Origin: Candidatus Woesearchaeota archaeon
GTDB taxonomy: Archaea; Nanobdellota; Nanobdellia; Woesearchaeales; SKIA01
Direction: 5' to 3'
DNA: 9,869 bases
Assembly: GCA_007128245.1 (NCBI GenBank)
Contig: SKXU01000074.1
Location: forward strand, 1-9,869
Translations under genes and position numbers: made by a program
Notes under the pieces: generated by a model
The model's database searches: none
Seen by the model: only the letters and a program-made list of their open reading frames with translations
What the model was told of the DNA's origin: nothing
Part shown: piece after piece, positions 5,610-9,869 of the stretch
Numbering within the stretch: position 1 is the first letter of the stretch
Layout: each line of letters starts with the position of its first letter

Positions 5610-7339
5610 TACAGTTTGCCGCTGCTCTTTTGCTCTTTATCTTTGACAGAGCCAATTTTGTTCACTCGTGGTCGTCCTGATTCCTCGTCTCGTCTAAATG
5701 TTATTCCTAGATCAGAGAGGAATCGGTTCATTCCATCTTCCATAGTGTATGGTCCTTTCGCATGACCAGATACTGCGGGCTTTCCATCAAACACAATAAG
5801 TTTTTCTGAGAGGTAATCGATGAAGAGGAGGTCGTGGTCTACCACTAAACATGCTTTTCCTTTGACTTCCATCATTTCGCGAATGATTTTTGACATGCGC
5901 AAACGCTGTTCTACGTCTAGGTATGCTGATGGTTCGTCAAGCAGGTAGAGGTCTGCTTCTTCTGCGAGTGTTTTTGCGATAACGACTCGTTGGAGTTGTC
6001 CTCCTGAGAGTTGATTGAGTTGCCGCTCGTATAACTCTTCAAGCTCGAGTGGTTTGATGAGTTGCGCATCATACTTCATTGCCTGCATGAGGTAGGTCAT
6101 CACGAGCGTGTCGTCGGCGGGAGGATATTGAGGTTTGTGTGCTACTCTGAGCGATCCGTGTTTTGTTTCTCCCTCTATTGTTGCGAGTTCTTTTACGAAG
6201 GTCGTTTTTCCTATGCCGTTTTCTCCAAGAATGCCGATGATGTCGTGTGCGTGTATGGTTCCTTGGTCTGCTTTTAGGGTGAATTCTCCTTTCTTGACGT
6301 CAAAGGCTTCCCAGTCAGCAAGGAATGCGTCTCGCTCAATTTCTCGCACTCCTCGCACATCAAAGGTGATGTGTGTTGAGCGAAAGCGCATGTTCTCTTC
6401 AGGAAGGTATCCTGAGAGGTAGATGTTGATGCCGTTGCGCGTGCTTTTTGGTTGCGAGACGATTCCGTACGCGTTCTCTTTTCCGTACATCAGGTGCACA
6501 AGATCTGTGAGGTAGTCAAGGATGATAAGGTCGTGCTCAATCACGACGACTGCGGTGTTTTCGTTTGTGAGTGAGCGTATAAAACGGCTGATTTTGATTC
6601 GTTGTTTGATGTCAAGGTAGCTTGTTGGTTCGTCAAAGAAATACACGTTTGCGTCTTTGAGTACTGTTGCGGCAATTGCTACGCGTTGAAGTTCTCCTCC
6701 GCTGATGTGCGTGATGTTTCTGTCAAGAATGGCTGTGAGCTCAAGTGTTTCTGCGATGCTCTTAAGCTCTTGTTTCTCATCTACTTTTGTCAGTAGTTCT
6801 CGCACGGTTCCGCTAAAGCTTTTTGGGATGGCTTCTACTTGTTGCGGTTTGTAGGCGATTTTGATTTTTCCTTCTTTTAGTCGCTCAAAATAGCTTTGTG
6901 CTTCTGTACCCTTAAAATAGCTGATGAGCTCGTCAAGGCTTGCTTCGTGGTCTTGTTTGAGGTTTGGTTTGAGCATTCCCGCAAGGATTTTTACGGCAGT
7001 ACTTTTTCCAATCCCGTTTCTTCCGAGTAAGCCCACCACTTTCCCAAAGACTGGTGTGGGGAGGTTGTAGAGTTGAAATCCTGACTCTCCATATTTGTGA
7101 ATTGGTTGCTCATTAAATTCGTCAGGAAGGTTGACTATCGTGATTGCGTTTGTCGGACATTTTTTTGGGCAGATTCCGCATCCTACGCACATAGACTCGA
7201 TAATTTTTGCTTTGCCGTCTTCTCCTTCATACACGCATTCGTCGCCTGCACGATTAATAGGGCATACTTTTGCGCAGTACAATCCTCCACACTTTGATTG
7301 GTCACACTTATCTGCCTCTACTACTGCTATGCGTGTCAT
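5597..7339 (-). CDS. rli1: ABCE1/Rli1 ribosome-recycling ATPase
   Basis: This 580-residue, full-length protein splits terminated ribosomes into subunits using ATP, after release factor action, and also acts near initiation. The N-terminal domain carries eight cysteines for two [4Fe-4S] clusters (12, 17, 22, 26 and 51, 54, 57, 61), including CVGCGICPKKCP. Nucleotide domain 1 has Walker A GRNGIGKST (106-114), signature ISGGELQR (212-219), Walker B VYFFDE (232-237) and switch His269. Domain 2 has Walker A GENGIGKTT (372-380), signature LSGGQLQR (444-451), Walker B LYLLDE (464-469) and switch His502. The C-terminal RPRVNKIGS...KLYYAV tail is typical. No Shine-Dalgarno sequence precedes the ATG. 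A TATA-like box about 27 nt upstream suggests a leaderless mRNA. The ATG also overlaps the stop of the upstream Nudix remnant. Confidence 0.97.
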   Translation of the reverse strand: MTRIAVVEADKCDQSKCGGLYCAKVCPINRAGDECVYEGEDGKAKIIESMCVGCGICPKKCPTNAITIVNLPDEFNEQPIHKYGESGFQLYNLPTPVFGKVVGLLGRNGIGKSTAVKILAGMLKPNLKQDHEASLDELISYFKGTEAQSYFERLKEGKIKIAYKPQQVEAIPKSFSGTVRELLTKVDEKQELKSIAETLELTAILDRNITHISGGELQRVAIAATVLKDANVYFFDEPTSYLDIKQRIKISRFIRSLTNENTAVVVIEHDLIILDYLTDLVHLMYGKENAYGIVSQPKSTRNGINIYLSGYLPEENMRFRSTHITFDVRGVREIERDAFLADWEAFDVKKGEFTLKADQGTIHAHDIIGILGENGIGKTTFVKELATIEGETKHGSLRVAHKPQYPPADDTLVMTYLMQAMKYDAQLIKPLELEELYERQLNQLSGGQLQRVVIAKTLAEEADLYLLDEPSAYLDVEQRLRMSKIIREMMEVKGKACLVVDHDLLFIDYLSEKLIVFDGKPAVSGHAKGPYTMEDGMNRFLSDLGITFRRDEESGRPRVNKIGSVKDKEQKSSGKLYYAV

Positions 7340-7701
7340 GGAGGAGTAGTGCCGGGCTGCGTTTTTAAATGCTTGTGCGTGAGTAGGAGCTGTAGCTTTC
7401 TAAGCGCTTTCTTGTTACTCTTCTGGTGCAACAGCTCAAGAGCTTTTTCGTACAAAACCCGTGTGCACGCTGTATGCTCTGAACGAAGGCGCACTTTTGT
7501 TTCTTGTGGCACGTGCATTGCGAATGCGTCTTCACGGAGTAATTGGTTTTGTCTGAGATGATCCGCGTATACTCTGTTATTCCTGTTTCTTCAGCTACTT
7601 CTCGTACTGCTGCTTGCTTGAGTGTCGCACTCCACTTCTCCTGTGACGGGCTGCCGAAACCTTGTGTTGTGAGTGATCCAGTACGTGTAGGTACATATGA
7701 T
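7336..7701 (-). pseudogene. Broken Nudix hydrolase (NudB/MutT-like), motifs spread over three frames
   Basis: Three frames on the minus strand carry consecutive pieces of one Nudix protein. Frame 1 has RQPVTGEVEC (7656-7627), like the WQPVTGGVE entry of the Nudix box. Frame 2 has TLKQAAVREVAEETGI (about 7625-7578), the catalytic helix with REVAEETG intact. Frame 3, from about 7560 to 7336, has REDAFAMHVPQETKVRL, then RSEHTA and YEKALELLHQKSNKKAL, the normal Nudix C-terminal half. Between frames 1 and 2 the expected PGE of the box is lost. Between frames 2 and 3 about 15 usual residues appear to be missing. The N-terminal strands are absent or unrecognisable. Intact relatives clean up nucleotide or cofactor diphosphates. 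The last frame ends CCATGA, overlapping the rli1 ATG. The left boundary is approximate. Sequencing errors could explain one shift but hardly all the defects. Confidence 0.75.
7362..7370 (-). promoter_or_regulatory. TATA-like box of rli1
   Basis: On the minus strand the sequence is ATTTAAAAA, with its TTTAAA core 27-28 nt upstream of the rli1 ATG. It lies inside the last codons of the Nudix remnant (coding ...KHLKT...), so it may have become the main rli1 promoter once the upstream gene decayed, or may always have been internal. Confidence 0.5.
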
Positions 7702-7727
7702 TTTTCGAGGTTGCCAACCAAGAAACC

Positions 7728-7735
7728 TTAAATAC
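7728..7735 (+). promoter_or_regulatory. TATA-like box of the toxin-antitoxin operon
   Basis: TTAAATAC, preceded by purine-rich AGAAACC that could serve as a BRE, is centred about 26 nt upstream of the antitoxin ATG at 7757. It reads as GTATTTAA on the other strand, where it could also have served the Nudix remnant. Confidence 0.55.
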
Positions 7736-7756
7736 TTTACTTGCTTTACTTCTGAT

Positions 7757-7990
7757 ATGACTTTGGATATTCGCACTGTGCGCATCTCGTCAAAACGGCA
7801 AATAACGATTCCCAAGGCCTTCACAGCATTTAAACAAGGAGAGAAAGCTCTTGTGGTAAGCAAAGGCGATGAATTACTCATAAAGCCATTTCCCGAAGAT
7901 GTCAATGAAGCCGCTTTACTCTCAGAGCTAGCTCTTGGTGAGTGTTGGAACAGCAAAGAAGATGAGGAAGCGTTCGCATACTTGCAATGA
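7757..7990 (+). CDS. AbrB/MazE-type antitoxin
   Basis: This 77-residue protein has an N-terminal AbrB-like swapped-hairpin domain (about 6-43) with the core RISSKRQITIPKAF and a second strand pair LVVSKGDELLIKPF. It is followed by a short acidic tail (44-77, ending NSKEDEEAFAYLQ) of the kind that wraps around and blocks a partner toxin. The family binds the operon promoter as a dimer and, with the toxin, represses it. The start is ATG at 7757, supported by the TATA spacing. Longer readings from upstream have no family features. The TGA overlaps the toxin ATG (ATGA, 7987-7990), the classic antitoxin-first arrangement. It differs from the 435-710 regulator in having the acidic tail and an adjacent toxin. 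Confidence 0.88.
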   Translation: MTLDIRTVRISSKRQITIPKAFTAFKQGEKALVVSKGDELLIKPFPEDVNEAALLSELALGECWNSKEDEEAFAYLQ

Positions 7991-8310
7991 ATCCGAATGA
8001 TATTGTGCTTGTCAATTTTCCCTTCAGTGATCTCACACAAACGAAACTCAGGCCTGCAGTTGTGGTTGCAACTCCCGGGGGAGACAATCTTATTCTTTGT
8101 CAAATTACTACAAAAAAACGTTCGATTAAAGCCTATGAGGTGGCTCTTCCACGAAGCGCAACACAAGGAGACATCCGCTTTGACAGCAATATCTACGTTG
8201 ATATGCTGTTTACCCTACACAAAAATCTTGTGCAACAAACGATTGGTTCTGTACACGACCAAACCACTCAGCGTGCAATCACGCAGAAACTACGCAACTT
8301 GTTTTCATAG
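7987..8310 (+). CDS. MazF/PemK-family endoribonuclease toxin
   Basis: This 107-residue protein has the normal length for MazF/PemK toxins, which cut mRNA or tRNA at short sequence motifs and stop growth when the antitoxin is lost. The N-terminus shows the family pattern closely: NDIVLVNFPFSDLT (4-17), then KLRPAVVVAT (20-29), with Arg22 at the expected catalytic position. Strand ILCQITTK (36-43) holds Thr41/Thr42, where a Ser or Thr of the active site is expected. FDSNIYVDMLFTLHKN (residues 71-86) gives the later strand with the conserved leucine/threonine pattern. Key residues look intact, so the toxin is probably active. Its stop codon overlaps the tail of the opposite membrane protein gene by 6 bp. 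The cleavage sequence cannot be deduced. Confidence 0.9.
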   Translation: MNPNDIVLVNFPFSDLTQTKLRPAVVVATPGGDNLILCQITTKKRSIKAYEVALPRSATQGDIRFDSNIYVDMLFTLHKNLVQQTIGSVHDQTTQRAITQKLRNLFS

Positions 8311-8670
8311 CGGAGGGAGTTCTTCGCGTGTTTTGGACCGCACCCAGACGTATTTGATCACGACCTCTGCGCGCTTAATCAGCACTCCTGCTGGTCCCCA
8401 GATGAGTGGTAGCCATAAGAATACGAGCGGTCCTTGGTGCGGGTTTTCTATTGCTCCCAGAACTGACCACGCAGTAAGCAGTGTTCCGACCACTGCTCCT
8501 ACCAAGTAGCTCACTGCGGTTGAGGGGTGTGGCCAGAGGAGTACAGAAATTGCGAGGGGCAAGAGGAGTATGAGTGTCATAAACCAAGGCACTTGCCACA
8601 GGACTGCTACGATAAAGCTTGTCAAAAATAAGAGCAGGAGCATGCGTCCAAGCTCTGCCGCGATATTCAT
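8305..8670 (-). CDS. Small four-helix membrane protein, unrecognised
   Basis: This 121-residue protein is almost all membrane, with hydrophobic segments at about 9-25, 29-46, 51-73 and 81-98, followed by a basic, helical cytoplasmic end (KRAEVVIKYVWVRSKTREE). Prolines and tryptophans occur in the third loop and last helix (NPHQG, WLPLIWGP). I do not recognise a family or any catalytic residues. A TATA-like box centred 26 nt upstream of the ATG at 8670 supports this start and a leaderless mRNA. The gene ends in a 6-bp tail-to-tail overlap with the toxin and diverges from the DNA polymerase gene. That neighbour gives no clear clue to its role. Confidence 0.7.
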   Translation of the reverse strand: MNIAAELGRMLLLLFLTSFIVAVLWQVPWFMTLILLLPLAISVLLWPHPSTAVSYLVGAVVGTLLTAWSVLGAIENPHQGPLVFLWLPLIWGPAGVLIKRAEVVIKYVWVRSKTREELPPL

Positions 8671-8691
8671 ACTCAGTTTACGTTTCTCGTA

Positions 8692-8699
8692 ATTTATAA
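8692..8699 (-). promoter_or_regulatory. TATA-like box of the small membrane protein
   Basis: On the minus strand this is TTATAAAT, centred 26 nt upstream of the ATG at 8670. It also reads as ATTTATAA on the plus strand. The polymerase gene has a better placed box of its own at 8718-8725. Confidence 0.5.
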
Positions 8700-8717
8700 G
8701 GTTTTATGAGCGCTGTG

Positions 8718-8725
8718 TTTATTAA
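8718..8725 (+). promoter_or_regulatory. TATA-like box of the polymerase gene
   Basis: TTTATTAA is centred 25-26 nt before the ATG at 8747, so transcription should begin at the start codon. The box overlaps the in-frame TAA (8723-8725) that closes the polymerase frame upstream, which independently rules out an earlier start. Confidence 0.5.
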
Positions 8726-8746
8726 TGCTCACTCCCTGCCGTATGT

Positions 8747-9869
8747 ATGGTCTCCGGCTTTATCGTATATCCTACCTACTCCATTGTTGATGACAAACCT
8801 GTGGTGCAGCTTGTGGGTCGTCTTGAGACGGGAGAGACGTTTCGAGCTGATTTTGATCAGCAGCCATTTTTTTATATCAAAAACAGTGATGTGGACGCTG
8901 CAAAAAGCGTTTCTCAGCTCCAGCTTCAAGACACGTCTTTGACCACGTTTTCTGGCGAGCCGGTAACCAAAGTGGTTGTGCGCATTCCCAAGGATGTTCC
9001 TCCGCTGCGTCGTGAGCTTGAGGATGCGGGGGTGCAGTGTTATGAAGCAGATATTCGTTTTGCGTATCGCTTTCTTATTGATAACGCACTTACTGGTTCG
9101 CTCGTGCTCGATGGTGATTTTGAGCCAGGAACGCGTGTTGATCGTGTCTATACGAATCCTCGTGTCCGCTCAAGCACGTGGAGTCCTGATCTTGTTGTCC
9201 TCTCCTTAGACATTGAAACGGATAAGCGTGCAGGTCAGCTGTGGAGTGTGTGTCTTGCAACCAAAGACCGAGAAGAAAAACTTATTATTTCCTCAAAAGA
9301 CGTTTCGGGCGCTCGCGTGTGCAAAACCGAAAAAGAACTGCTTATTGCTCTGAGCGAGGTTATTCAGGATATTGACCCAGATATCATTACTGGGTGGAAC
9401 GTCATTGATTTTGACTTAAAAGTACTTCAAGAAAAGTATCGTCAGCACGGCGTTTCTTGGGAGTGGGGTCGTATGGCGCGTGAGTGTTCGCTACGCGTGA
9501 TGTCAGAGTTTTTCCGCGACTCCTCAGCAGACATTCCTGGGCGCATGGTGCTTGATGGTATTCAACTATTAAAATCAAGTTTTATTCGTCTTGACAGTTA
9601 CACGCTTGAAAGTGCAGCACAGGAGTTTGCGGGCGACGGAAAATTGTTTACTGGAAAAGACAGATACGAGCAGATTGCTGATGCGTACAAGAATAATCCT
9701 GAGCTCTTGCTTGAGTACAACTTAAAGGACGCACAGCTCGTTTTAGATATTCTTGACAAGACAGGCGTCATTGGGTTAACGGTCAAGCGTTCACTCTTAA
9801 CGGGCATGCAGCTTGACCGTGTAAAGGCATCTATTGCTTCTTTGGACATGTTGTATCTTCCTCGTTTGC
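8747..9869 (+). CDS. polB: Family B DNA polymerase, N-terminal and 3'-5' exonuclease domains (runs off the window)
   Basis: The first 374 residues are visible and the polymerase palm lies beyond the edge. Residues 1-147 form the N-terminal domain, with YEADIRFAYRFLIDN (99-113), a typical family B landmark. The proofreading exonuclease follows. Exo I is LSLDIET with Asp155 and Glu157, Exo II is NVIDFD with Asn218 and Asp223, and Exo III is YNLKD with Tyr324 and Asp328. All metal-binding acids are present, so proofreading should be active. DIDPDIITGWNVIDFDL, MVLDGIQLLKSSF, YTLESAAQEFAGDGK and the DR...LYLPR region closely resemble my recollection of E. coli Pol II, a repair and bypass polymerase. 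This might be an accessory rather than the main replicase. An in-frame TAA at 8723 and the TATA spacing fix the ATG at 8747. The frame stays open to the last base. Confidence 0.93.
   Translation, partial: MVSGFIVYPTYSIVDDKPVVQLVGRLETGETFRADFDQQPFFYIKNSDVDAAKSVSQLQLQDTSLTTFSGEPVTKVVVRIPKDVPPLRRELEDAGVQCYEADIRFAYRFLIDNALTGSLVLDGDFEPGTRVDRVYTNPRVRSSTWSPDLVVLSLDIETDKRAGQLWSVCLATKDREEKLIISSKDVSGARVCKTEKELLIALSEVIQDIDPDIITGWNVIDFDLKVLQEKYRQHGVSWEWGRMARECSLRVMSEFFRDSSADIPGRMVLDGIQLLKSSFIRLDSYTLESAAQEFAGDGKLFTGKDRYEQIADAYKNNPELLLEYNLKDAQLVLDILDKTGVIGLTVKRSLLTGMQLDRVKASIASLDMLYLPRL

Noticed and set aside
7591..8166. 191-residue minus-strand open frame across the toxin-antitoxin genes
   Set aside because: Most of it is antisense to clear AbrB and MazF genes. 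Only its last part carries real signal (RQPVTGEVEC), which belongs to the Nudix remnant.
8706..8942. ATG at 8706 opening a 78-residue frame ahead of the polymerase
   Set aside because: It lies in a different frame from the polymerase, has no family features and overlaps the polymerase coding region. The polymerase frame itself is closed by TAA at 8723, so ATG 8747 is its start.
1..9869. tRNA, rRNA, CRISPR array, insertion sequence or attachment site
   Set aside because: No cloverleaf, regular direct repeat, transposase or terminal repeat was seen in the gaps, all of which are under 140 bp apart from the Nudix remnant.

Overview
The window looks archaeal. It encodes ABCE1/Rli1, the Fe-S ribosome-recycling ATPase of Archaea and eukaryotes, an archaeal-style TrmI tRNA methyltransferase and a family B DNA polymerase. 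A secreted protein carries many N-x-S/T sequons. Nearly every operon has a TATA-like octamer centred about 26 nt upstream of its start codon, as expected for leaderless archaeal transcripts. Dense packing and an Ig-like surface protein with a CGDGVC...CPQDC motif suggest an uncultured lineage, possibly DPANN/Woesearchaeota. That placement is an inference.

Left part (1-3689, + strand): the 3' end of an unrecognised gene is followed by a 137-bp gap holding a candidate promoter, three CTGA/TCAG dyads and a G/C-rich hairpin. Next comes an AbrB-type regulator overlapping (ATGA) a 702-residue membrane-anchored surface protein. Then comes trmI with its own promoter.

Middle (3625-7339): a DUF1461-like membrane protein (- strand) overlaps trmI tail to tail. 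It diverges from a two-gene + operon of an unrecognised multi-pass membrane protein and an unusually cysteine-rich CutA. CutA converges on rli (- strand).

Right part (7336-9869): directly upstream of rli on the - strand lies a broken Nudix hydrolase. Its family motifs are spread over three reading frames and its last frame still ends in an ATGA overlap with rli. Next to its missing 5' end is an AbrB/MazE antitoxin plus MazF/PemK toxin pair. After that come a small membrane protein (- strand) and, divergently, the start of a family B DNA polymerase whose exonuclease domain resembles bacterial Pol II.

How the genes work together: there is housekeeping (tRNA modification, ribosome recycling, DNA synthesis), a cell-surface operon with a dedicated DNA-binding protein, and a toxin-antitoxin insertion that plausibly broke a Nudix gene. 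No CRISPR array, rRNA, tRNA or insertion sequence was seen. No clear novel defence system was found. The most unusual items are the abrB leader, the AbrB-surface protein pairing, the three-frame Nudix remnant and the Pol II-like polymerase.
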